A stretch of DNA of 64,000 nucleotides from Sceloporus undulatus (lineage: Eukaryota; Chordata; Lepidosauria; Squamata; Phrynosomatidae): assembly GCF_019175285.1 (NCBI RefSeq), contig NC_056523.1, positions 180,032,238 through 180,096,237 of the forward strand, in the 5' to 3' direction. How positions within the stretch are numbered: position 1 is the stretch's first letter; each line of letters begins with the position of its first letter. This document shows, piece after piece, positions 1 through 9,800 of the stretch. The translations under genes and the position numbers were made by a program. The notes below the pieces were generated by a model that saw only the letters and a program-made list of their open reading frames with translations, was not told the origin of the DNA and ran no database searches.

Positions 1-150
1 CATGGGTGACCTCAGGCAAGTCACATTTTCTCAGCCTCAAAGGATGGCAATAGCAAATCCCCTCTGAAGAAATTTGCCAATAAAACCCTATGATTGGTTT
101 GCTTAGGGTCACCATAAGTCAGAAATGACTCAAAGGCACACACACAACAA
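1..150 (+). repeat. tRNA-derived SINE, 3' part
   Basis: The copy is cut by the window edge. It shows the family's typical middle (CAAGTCACA, TCTCAGCCTCA) and the tail AAGTCAGAAATGACT followed by GGCACACACACAACAA. The same family recurs at least six more times in this window. Confidence 0.85.
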
Positions 151-685
151 AGTTATTTAAACCACTTGTTCTCAAATTCTGCCCAAGATGCTTGCATCAC
201 TCTGTCTGATGTTAGGTCTGACCTTGTAGGATTAATAATACATACACTAGTTTTCTGCCTACTCCAGTCAGATTCTGCTGTAGGGACGACAACAGCATTT
301 GGCATTTGGGGACCAGTGCCAAGGCTCCAGCAGCCTAGCAGAGCCCATTTCTGAGACCTGCTCTCAAACTTTCTTAATGTTTGTGAGAGAAGGTGGCACT
401 CCAGAAAGCAACAGGCAGCTGAATCTAGCCTTTTCAATTTCCAACAATATCCAGAGTTCCATTTGTGCAATTCAGAGAATGGACACTCTACCCATTTGGA
501 CAACAATTCCCAGAATCTCCCATCCAGCCTTTGCCTGGGGGATTCTTTCTGAATTGTCACCCAAAAAGGTAATGTTTCCAAGCATGGCTATGCTAGCTGG
601 GGGATTCTGTGTCCTTCCAAGCTTTGGTTCAATACCATTTCAATACCCAAAGTGGGGGAAATAGTCAAGTACCCTTTTGCTCCAG
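151..685. other. Upstream DNA with no recognised gene
   Basis: No exon with family resemblance is seen. Small pieces such as CAATTCCCAGAATCTCC near 505 resemble the arms of the short inverted-repeat elements found elsewhere here. Confidence 0.4.
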
Positions 686-1101
686 AGCCAACATGATGTA
701 CAGTCAGCCCTTCTTATACACGGATTTTTTATACACAGATTCGAGCATACACGGTTTGAAAATGTTCCAAAAAAGTATAAATTTCAAATATCAAACCTTC
801 ATTTCCCATTTTTTATAAGGGACACTATTTTGCTACGTCATTATATTTAATGGGACTTGAGCATACATGGATTTTGTTATACACAGGGGATCTTGGAACC
901 AAACCCCAGCGTATAACAAGGGTCCACTGTAGTGGTTTGAGTGTTGGACTATGACTTCGGAGACCAGGGTTCGATTCCCCTCTCAACCACTAGTTGACTT
1001 TTGGCAAATCACACACTCTCAGCCCCAGAAAACCTCATGATAGGGTCACCTAAGGGTCTCCATAAGTCAGAAATGACTTGAAGGCACACAACAACAAAAG
1101 C
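686..1101 (+). repeat. tRNA-derived SINE split by a Tigger-like insertion
   Basis: The head (CCAACATGATGTA) ends at 700 and resumes at 932 with GTGGTTTGAGTGTTGGACTA, including the B-box-like GGTTCGATTCC. It ends in the AAGTCAGAAATGACTTGAAG tail. The break lies exactly at a TA dinucleotide that is now duplicated on both sides of the inserted element. Confidence 0.85.
701..929 (+). mobile_element. Tigger-like (Tc1/mariner) short non-autonomous element
   Basis: It begins CAGTCAGCCCTTCTTATACA and ends AAGGGTCCACTG, flanked by TA at 699-700 and 930-931. TA duplication and CAGT...ACTG ends fit the pogo/Tigger group. It has no coding capacity. Confidence 0.85.
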
Positions 1102-1235
1102 ATCTCTTTGCTCCCATTGTCTCTCTAACCAACAAGTCCCCAAAATAAAAATATACATTTATCTTCTACATGACCTAGGGGGACGTAAAAGACTAAGAAT
1201 CCTGTGCTGTTATTGTTGTTGATGTTGTTCATGTG

Positions 1236-1461
1236 GAAGATGACCAGATGTCCTAAGCACAAAGGAAGACAAGGCACCATGAAATGTAGGGCATTCAAGA
1301 AACATGCAGGGCGTTGCAAAATAAAATCTATACACACTAATATAAACAAAAATTCATGCTTCTTAGTTATGTTCAGAATGGAGGACATTTTTGAATTCCT
1401 CCTGGACAAAAGGCTGAAATGTAGGACATGTCCTGGAAAAGGAGGACATTTGGTCACCCTG
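1236..1461 (+). mobile_element. hAT-like non-autonomous element (GTGACCAGATGTCCT ends)
   Basis: The left end ATGACCAGATGTCCT and the right end AGGACATTTGGTCACCCTG form terminal inverted repeats. A piece of the same right end lies at 10405-10456. Confidence 0.6.
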
Positions 1462-2259
1462 TGTTTGTGTTGTTGTTGCTTGACTCTATCTTCAAGAGGC
1501 TGAAAGACCAATCCACAGAATTTCTCCATGCTCTAACTGCTAGATGCTGCAGTCCTTACCCGCAACAGCAAGCCTGCTGTTAACTATAACTAAGGAAAGG
1601 TTTATTTCCATCCATGCAGTGAGGTGGAAGAAAAGAAACACACACACACATCACAGATCACATATATAAGCAACGCAGGTTGATGGCCCCATCAGTTATA
1701 AATGTCACCCCCGCCTAGTGTGAAATGTAGGGACCCAGCAGCAAACATACCTGCTTTTTGTTTGTATGAAAAATAAATTGATTGCAGGCTGGCATATGGT
1801 GGGGAAACGTGCATTTTGTCGGCCTTGGCAAATATCCCCAGCTCAGCCCTGCAAGGAGTAGGCAGAAGTGGTTATCAAAACTGTAGATATCTGAAGGCTG
1901 GCATGAGTAACCGTCTTCACAACTGACTTCTCTAGCACTATGAAAACGAGGCACAGATCCCAGCTACTTGTCACATTACTCACTGCAAAAGTAGCATGAC
2001 AACCATAACATAATGTACCTTGGCTCTTACACTGAGAGATGTTTGTCCAGGGAAGTGCATTTCTTGCCTTTTCTTTCCTTCCCCATTAGGAAAAACAAAT
2101 GAGAAAATGAACTGCAAGACAACGATTAAAACATTAACAACTTGAATGGGATTTAGCAGGCTGTGGTTCCAATTTCTAATCTAAGCACACACTGTGGTAG
2201 GATTTATGGAACATTTATGGCTCCCATTCAGGACCAAGCCTCACGTTAAGCTTTGAGAC
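1462..2259. other. No gene or full repeat recognised
   Basis: The stretch contains a short CA repeat at 1638-1652. I see no coding block with family resemblance on either strand. Confidence 0.4.
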
Positions 2260-2354
2260 CAGGGGTGGAAATCATGCAGCCTTAGTGAACTGCAAATCCC
2301 AGCAGCTCTAGCCAGCACTGAGGAATGCTGCCAGCAACATCTGGAAGGCTGTGT
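2260..2354 (+). mobile_element. Fragment of CAGGGGTGG-type hAT-like element
   Basis: It starts CAGGGGTGGAAATCATGCAG and contains the foldback core typical of the family (CAAATCCCAGCAGC ... ATCTGGAAGGCTG). The right terminus is missing. Compare the complete copy at 17528-17652. Confidence 0.5.
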
Positions 2355-2372
2355 GTTTTAGGCACAATTGGG

Positions 2373-3056
2373 GTTATTCACACTGTGAAAACAATCCAGG
2401 ATGAATCCAAGTTGAATCTCTGTTGTTCACATGCATCCTGAATGCACCCAGTTAAGTTGGCGGGGGGGGGGGGGGGGGTTCTGCCCCAAATCCACTAAAT
2501 CAATAATGTTTTTCCCCCTGAGTTTTTAAAAATGATCTGATTGGCAGTAGTGTGAATAAGCAATGCAAATATACCCAAATAGACTCAGAATGGCCCAATT
2601 TAAATGGGCCTTTTTCACCTCCCCCGTCATGTGCTAGGGGTTGGCCATCCATACCGGCCTCACCCCTAGCACATGATGGGGCCGGGGGCATCAAAATGGC
2701 GGCGCCCTGTACATACGGGCAACGCCATTTTGACGTGATGGACGCTTAGCTTAGTGCGTCATTGGCACCTTGCGGTGTCACAATGGCGCTGCAGAAAGAA
2801 CCCGCTTTTGTGGGTTCTTTTTGCTGCGCGAGGGAGCCGTGCGGTTTGTCCGCTGTGGCTCCCTTGCGCAGCAAACCAGGGCAGTGGGAGACCACCCTTC
2901 TTGGGCAGTCTGTATCCCGCCAATAAAATTCTGGATGCCTTGAACATGTTCCAAATGCATTTACATTTTTGACTCCATCTTTATTCAAATGTTTGCACAT
3001 GTGAGCAACCAAACTTGCAAAGGTGCACACTGATGCAGTTCTATAGTGTGAATAAC
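2373..3056. mobile_element. TIR element with a CpG-rich chain of hairpins
   Basis: The termini are a perfect 12-bp inverted repeat, GTTATTCACACT at 2373-2384 and AGTGTGAATAAC at 3045-3056. Flanks CAATTGGG and AAACCTGG agree at 5 of 8 positions, weak support for a hAT-type duplication. The middle (2590-2875) is a run of separate stem-loops with many CpGs. The left end recurs without the hairpin block near 49868-50060. No transposase is present. Confidence 0.65.
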
Positions 3057-3390
3057 AAACCTGGGATGCGTGAGTGAGATGATTCACATCATCGCACTAA
3101 ATAAAATGATATCCAAATATGAGCTTTGTGCCTAAGTGGTCCATATGGCCTCCAAGAGTTCTTCAGGGCTCTCTCCACTCTTTCCAGGGTAATGGCTGGA
3201 GGCATCCTGGAGCTGAGAACCCACAGCCCAATGCAGGCGTGGAGGAGGTTTGGCTGTCCAGCATCACAGCTCCCATTATCCTGCAAAACTGGGTCGGCTG
3301 GCTGAGGACTGAGGGGCAATGCAGCCCAGAAACATATAAAGGGCTGAAAGGTCCCCACCCCAAGTGACCTCACAGGCTAAGGGTTTCTCA

Positions 3391-3778
3391 GAGGCCTGAT
3401 TCCCACTACCTTTTAAACCGATTCAAATGACCCTGGTTCCCACTTGAACTGAATCACTGAAGCAGTTCAGGGAGGAGAGCCATGCACTAGACCCATTTAA
3501 CCTTTTTGGCACTGATTTTTTCCGCATCTTTTTGGATATATCAATTCCATGGAAGTATGGACCATATGCGGATCAGAATCAGTTTAAATTTGTCCTTCGA
3601 CCAGCTGGAGCAGGTCCATTTTGAATTGATTCATTCGTGAATGTGAACCACAAGTGGGTTATTTTACAAGGGAAAAAATGCGATCAGGGCAAATATAGTG
3701 TGAACCATGCTCCACTGTCAAATCGATCCATCGATTCAAATCACAAAGTGATTTATTTGTAAGTGGGAATGAGGCCTC
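3391..3778. mobile_element. TIR element, GAGGCCTGATTCCCAC ends
   Basis: GAGGCCTGATTCCCAC at 3391-3406 is matched in inverse at 3763-3778 (15 of 16). The interior contains subterminal inverted pieces around AAACCGATTCAAAT. It is non-coding, and the superfamily cannot be set from the flanks. Confidence 0.6.
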
Positions 3779-4073
3779 TGGCCTTATGAGTTTCTCATAA
3801 GGATTTGTACTTCCAGAGTTATGGCTAAACCAGCTCCTGGGAGTTCCTGGCTTTCCTTTCAGCTGGAGTTGGATACTTCTGCCAAAATACTCAAACACAT
3901 GTCTGGTGCTTGCTAGGGTTGCCAATTCCTTACCAGCGACACCTTCCCCTGTGCCTTTCAGCAGCAGGTATTGGCCCATGATAATGCTCATTAAAAATAT
4001 ATATAAGATAAAATCCACACAAGAATGTCCAGCAGAGATGGCTCTCAAGTCTTCTTTGCCCACTTTGGTCCAA

Positions 4074-4280
4074 AACACACTGCAGAAATCATCCATTTTG
4101 AGACCGTTTGAACTGCCCTGGCTCAATGCTAGGGAATTCTGGGGACAGTAGCTTTCTGAGACATTTTAGCCTCCCCTGTCAGAGAGCTCTGGGTCCACAA
4201 TAAACTACAATTCCCAGGTTCCCTTAGCACTGAACCAGGGCAGTTAAAGCATTGTCAAACTGGATTATTTCTAATGTGAA
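4074..4280. mobile_element. Short foldback element, GCATCTACACTGCAGAAAT family
   Basis: The arms CACTGCAGAAATCATCC and GGATTATTTCTAATGTG enclose inner inverted pieces (GGGAATTCTGGGG / CAATTCCCAGG). It belongs to the family seen complete at 19151, 42891 and 43211. Confidence 0.6.
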
Positions 4281-4480
4281 GTTGAAGCTTTTCATGGCTG
4301 GCATCCCTAGTTTTTTTGTGGGGTTTTCAAGCTATGTAGCCATGCTCTAGAAGAGTTTATTCCTGACATTTCATGAACGTCTGTGGCTAGCATCTGCAGA
4401 GAACATGCTGGCAAAACATCAGGAATAAACTCTTCTAGAACACGGTCACATAGCCCAAAAAATCCACAAAAAACTATGGA
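4276..4480. repeat. Penelope-like element terminus (pLTR-like foldback)
   Basis: The arms TCTAGAAGAGTTTATTCCTG and CAGGAATAAACTCTTCTAGA face each other. On the - strand a hammerhead-like core is visible: CTGCAGA (consensus CUGANGA) at 4399-4393 and GAAA at 4372-4369, with a short stem between. This repeat is widespread in vertebrates and I assign it to PLE ends from memory. Confidence 0.5.
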
Positions 4481-4725
4481 TTATTTCTGTTTTGGACCTG
4501 ATTCCTAAACCCAGGTAATTGTTCCGTGTTGGCCTTCGGAATGCCCAGCCAGTATGGCCCATGGTCAAGGATTCTGGGAGCTGTAGTCCAACCACATCTG
4601 TGTGAGGAAGTCTGGGAATTCCAGTGTTGTCAAGGTTTTGAAGGCCTTTCTCTTTCTTCCCCTTCCCACTCCCTCTCTTGATTTTAAAGTTACTACTGTA
4701 TCTTGGTGCTGCTGGTGGTTGTATG
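4481..4725. other. Upstream flank of NDUFA4L2, repeat scraps
   Basis: It contains a scrap resembling hAT-like foldback arms (ATTCTGGGAGCTGTAGTCCA near 4571). No TATA box or other clear core promoter element is visible. Confidence 0.35.
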
Positions 4726-4726
4726 C

Positions 4727-4832
4727 AGAGCTCTGGTGCCACCACAAAATGCAGTTCCCAGAATCCCCTAGCCTTGAGCCGTGGCAGCTAAACTGGCGTC
4801 GAACTGGATTATTTCTGCAGTGTGGATGCAGC
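4727..4832. mobile_element. 3' half of GCATCTACACTGCAGAAAT foldback element, abutting exon 1
   Basis: It reads GCAGTTCCCAGAATCCCC ... GGATTATTTCTGCAGTGTGG ATGCAGCC. It ends only 160 bp before the chosen NDUFA4L2 start codon, so it probably forms part of the 5' UTR or proximal promoter. Confidence 0.6.
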
Positions 4833-4992
4833 CTGAGAAATGAAGCGAGAAAAGGAGGCAGGAGGACAGGAGGAGAGGGAGGGATGTCCCTCCTCCTGCT
4901 GCTGCCTCTGTTGCCTGGGATGCTTTGCTGGCTGTCCCTGCGAGGAGGAGGAGGAGGAGGCTCTGGGAGAGAAGAGGTCTGGAGCCCAAAGG

Positions 4993-5103
4993 ATGGAGAG
5001 CCAGGGAGCCAGCCCAGCCGCCCAGCAGCCCCCCGGCCCTGCTGCAGCCAAGGGGGCCTCCCTCCGGGGAAGGCTCTCCAGGCAACTCAAGCGCCATCCA
5101 GGA
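4993..5103 (+). CDS. NDUFA4L2: NDUFA4L2 coding exon 1
   Basis: The exon encodes 37 residues from ATG at 4993 to GGA at 5103, followed by donor GTGAGT. I chose the ATG at 4993 because it has a good context (A at -3, G at +4) and is the nearest in-frame ATG before the conserved GASL block. Another in-frame ATG at 4840 follows a stop at 4834-4836, but the 51 codons between it and 4993 are low-complexity (Cys-rich, then a Glu run) and look like 5' UTR. The codons matching the human initiator Met-Ala read Ala-Lys, so initiation has to be upstream of the human position. Residues 1-20 ([20 protein letters not shown]) are Pro/Ala-rich and have no counterpart I recognise. Confidence 0.85.
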
Positions 5104-6809
5104 GTGAGTCCTCCTCCCCTCTCCCTCCCCGGACCCCCTTCCCGCCAAAACTTTGGGGAGAGTCACTTTGGGGAGTGCTTCTGGTCGTGTAGCTTCAACT
5201 TTCTGACTGAGACTCTAAGAAGGGGAGCCACTCATGGTTTTTTTCTTGACAAGTTTGGCTCAGAGGGAGGTTGCCCTGGCCATCCTCTGAGGCTGAGAGA
5301 GTGTGACTGGTGAACTCACTCCTGGGGTTTTCTTGGCAAGTTTCTTCCCAAGGATTGTTGCCCTGACTATCCTTTGAGGCTGAGAAAGTATGACTGGCCC
5401 CAAGTGAACTCTCTCCTGGGGTTTTCTGGGCAGGTTTCTTCCCAGGGGGGTTGCCTTGGCCATCCTCTAAGGCTGAGAGAGTGTGACTGGCCCCAAGGTG
5501 GACTCCCTCCTGGGGTTTTCTGGGCAGGTTTCTTCAGAGGGGAGTTGATCTTGTCATCCTCTCAGGCTGAGACAGTGTGACTCGCCCAAGGTGAACCTCT
5601 CATGGGGTTTTCTTGGCAACTTTCATCTGAGAGGGTTTGTCTTGGCCATCCCCTAAGGCTGAGAGAGTGTGACTGACCTAAGGTCACCCAGTGGGTTTCT
5701 GTGGCTGGGCTAGGATTTGAGTCCTGGTCTCCAGAGTCCTAGTCCAATGCTCAAACCACTATTGTGCCAAGCTGGCTCTCAGTGCCCCAGTGCTGATGCT
5801 GGCCAGGGAATTATGAGTAGTGTTTTCCAAAAATGGAACACATTCCCCATTTGTAGAAGCTCCTGCTGTTGTCAGCTGGCCTCAAGTGGACCCCAACTCA
5901 GGGCGACCCTGTGGAGGAGGCATCTCCAAGCCCCCCTGTCCTCCACTGCTCTGCTCAGATCCTGCAAATTTACATTTGTGTGCTCCCGGATTGAATCTAT
6001 CCATCTGGTGTGGGGTCTTCCTCTTTATCTGCCTTCTTTTACCTTTCTGAGCATTATTGTCTTTTCTAGTGCGGTATGCTGCCTTCTCGTGTTGCGACCA
6101 AAGTAGGACAGCCTCAGTTTAATCATCTTGGCTTCCAGGGAGAGTTCAGGCTTGATCTGTTCAAAGACCCATTGATTTGACTTCTTGGCCATCCACAGTC
6201 TCCTCAGCACTCTTCTCTAGCACCACATCTCCAACAAACTGATTTTCATCCTATCTTATTTCTTGCTTGCCATCTCCATTCTGATCAATGTCTGATCCAA
6301 GTTACAGGAACTCTTTAACTATTTCAATTTCCTCATTGCCTAGGTTGAATTTATGTAGATCCTCCATGGTCATTATTTTTTTAACCCTCTTCTCCTTGCC
6401 AAGGTACCCCTCAGTCTCTACTGAGAATAGTCCCATTTTCAGGTTTTTGGGGGTTTTCAGACTATGTGGCCATGTTCTAGAAGAGTTTATTCCTGATGTG
6501 CTGGCATCTGTGGCTGGCATCTTCAGAGAATGCATTCTGTGAAGATGGCGGCCACAGATGCCAGCAAAACACGAGGAGTAAACTCTTCTAGAACATGGCT
6601 ACATAGCTTTTAAAAAGCCACAAAAAACTATGGATGCCAGTCATGAAATCCTTCAACTTCACAGTCCCATTTTTCTCCATATTTTTCTCCTCTCTCTTCC
6701 TCACTCTTGAACCAGCTTTCTCAGGCAGAAATTCAACAGGTGCCACTTCTCCTAGAATGAAGCTGCAGGTTTCCTTTCATTATATCTCTGTGATTAGGCA
6801 TGAAGGGTG

Positions 6810-6847
<38 letters not shown>

Positions 6848-9800
6848 TAAATTGCTTTGGGGAATGAGGAGGATGGTGACTGTTACACAAGACATAGGAG
6901 CCCTCTCCAAGAAAGAAGTGGCAACCAACCATGTTCCCTACCTTAGTAGGTGCCTCTAGCAGCCCTGCCACTTTCCAGTTTCTCCTCACACCCCTTGTTT
7001 GTTTGTTTGTTTGTTTGTTTGTTTGTTTATATGCCACCTTTCTCTCAATTTGGACCCAAGGCAGCTCGCAAAAGATGCTTAGTTAGGAGTCTGTTAAATT
7101 CCTGCCCCTACCTCTAGCCAGGTTTGGGTCTTATTTTAGAACATCAATCCCTGGGGCCAGCACTCCTGTTAGGCAAAAGGGTGAAATCACCACAGGCAGC
7201 AAATGCTGGGTCCTGTGGAGGGGGTGTCCTTTAAATACCCTTTTAAAAGGCCCTAAAGCCCACTGGTCTTGATTAATAAGCAGGGTCAGCCTTGGATAGT
7301 ATGTGGATGGGAGACCACCAAGGAATACCAGGCGCTGAAGGCTATATTTCAGAGGCAAGAACTGGCAAAATCACCTCTGCTATTCCTTGCCTAAGAAAAC
7401 CCTATGAGATTCATGAGGTCACTATAAGTTGTCAGGCAACGTGGAAGTGCACATACGCACACAGAAACATACGGCGGGAGCAGTGATAAAAGCAGTCCCT
7501 GGCTATTCCTCTCTGGTGTAGGACAGCTCCAGGCAGCCTGCTGTATCCCCCTCCCTAAAAGCAAGTCTTCTGCCCTCAAGTAAAAGGAAGGGCATGTAAT
7601 CTTGCTCCAATCCTTCAAATACTCCCCAGTTGTGCATAGATTTACTCCTCAATTCTACATAGAATTGTGGGGATCTTGTCCTTCACCTCAGATGGTAAAA
7701 TGTCTTTGGGTGACTTCAGCTCATCCCGTAGCAATCCTAATGTTTCATAGTCCCTTATCCTTTTTACACTTGGTTCCTTGAAAACATTAGATTCTTTTTG
7801 GACCAAGAGACTCTTCTGCTTTGTATTGCTGGGTGTTCCTTCAGAGGCTGTTTATACCATACAACATTTCACATAAATAAACTGGGATGCAAGTGGCCAT
7901 ACAACACCAGAGTGTAGTCAGAATAGCAAAAGCATTAATAAGGGAAAACATACTAGCTAGGTAAGGCTGCAGCAGTTTGCTTTTGCCTGAGCCTACAGGA
8001 AAGTGGAAAACTTACTCCCCCCCCCATTTTTCTCTCCCCTCCAACTCAGTTGAGAGCAAACTGCTTTTGCACTTTGAACTCAGTTTACAGAAACTGAAGT
8101 AAGCCAAGAAAAAAAGGGGGAAAGGGAGTAATAGAAACTGGGACATATTAAAAGCAGCTGGAAAAGTGGGACAGCAGGAGATTAATTGGGACTATTCCTG
8201 CCAAATTGGTACAGCTGGGGTTTATACTGTTTTCACCCACTTGGCAGTCAAGGGACTCTGGAGCCTCTTTTAAACTGTCTGCCTACAGTATATGTGTGAA
8301 TATTCTTAGTGCTAGACAAAAAGTAAGAGAAAGCAGTTTAAAATATCAAATATATAAAGCCTACAAAGGTAAGCTGCACACATTACTCGCTATTACTGCA
8401 AGCACTGGAAAGCAAATTTATGTGTTATCTCTGAAAAGAGTGAGTGGCAGCAACTAGGTTTTTTTTAAACTGATTTTCAGATATTGTGCCCTAAATGCAT
8501 TATTTCTAAAATGAGAGAGGTCAGGTGTCCAGATGCCAAACCATATCTTTCCCCTCACACTCAGGGATCTTTGGCTATTGATTGTACAGTTTTTCAGAAG
8601 GAAGGGCATTCTGCACATGCTCAGGTGATTTTGCCTGTTGTGTTATTTCAGTTGTGCCACAGCTGGTTTATGGGATTGAAAAAAAAATGGTCTGGAAACT
8701 AAGCCTTATGAAAAAGCTAAGCCTAGGGAAATGTGGATATTTAATTTGGAGAAGAGAAGACTGAAAAGTGACATGGTGGTTATCTTTAAATATCTGAAGG
8801 GATGTTAAGTAGAAGATGAAGAGAGCTTGTTTTCTGCTGCTTCAGAGACTAGAACAAGAACCAGTGGATTCAAATTAAAAGAAAAGCGATTCCATCTAAA
8901 CATTAGGAAGAACATTGCAAGGGTAAGATCTGTTTGACAGTGGAATATGCTACCTCACAGTGGCGGACCTTCCTTCTTTGGAGGTCTTTAAACAGAGGTT
9001 GAGTGGATGCCTATCAGGAATGTTTTACTTGTGTATTCCTGCATGGCAGGGATTTGATCCACATGTCCATTGTCGTCTCTTCCATTGGATTCGATGATGA
9101 TGATTTTATTCGTACCCTGCCTTCCCCCCAAAGTTGGGATTCAAAGCAGTTTATAGTCTAAAAACACAATAAAATTAAAAACCTACAGAAGTGACAATTA
9201 AAATGGAATTAAACTATTTCAATATTAAAACAGATCATTTCTTTCAAAATAGAGTACTATTTAAAAAGATAATCCTATAAAAATAGATTTCTTGAGATAA
9301 GCCCTTGCCACCCTTTCAGCTAACGATGTCCTGAATCGACCTATACAAACATCTAATCTTTTTCAGTCCTTTTACCCACCCCACACAATTTCAAGATTAA
9401 ACTGCAAAATGGGGAAGGGGAAGGACAATCTCAGGGCTCATTCACACTAATAAATAACCTGATGTGGGACCCAGCGTTCATAGGCATTCACATTCTTTTG
9501 CCCAACTGTACTCGGTGCAGTTTGGGGAGTGGCAAAAAAAACCACTTGACCTGGTGGATTTTGCACCACGTCATTACATCTTTTTCGCAATAGTGCAACA
9601 ATCTGGAGGCGCCTCCACTTTCAAAATGATCTGGCGCATGTGCCCCCTCTTCCTTTCCCCTGCCACTGCCACATCTTCTTATGTCCTCCTTCATCTTCTC
9701 TCTTCCTCTTTCCTCCTCTTCCTCTCCCCTGCCACCACTGCATTCTCCTACTTCCTCCTTCATCCCCCCTCCTCCTTTCTCCTCTTCATCTCTCCCCACC

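Noticed and set aside
932-985. tRNA-like sequence with a B box
   Set aside because: It is the head of a tRNA-derived SINE, recurs through the window and lacks a cloverleaf.
2732-2737. ACGTGA as a hypoxia-response element of NDUFA4L2
   Set aside because: It lies 2.3 kb upstream, inside a transposon hairpin, and the core alone is expected by chance.
4840-4992. Longer NDUFA4L2 N-terminus starting at 4840
   Set aside because: The added 51 residues are low-complexity, the ATG context is weaker, and the ATG sits directly after a transposon end.
7262-7345. 5S rRNA gene
   Set aside because: The internal control region is recognisable but diverged and joined to a SINE tail; two inverse relatives occur at 21405 and 47145.
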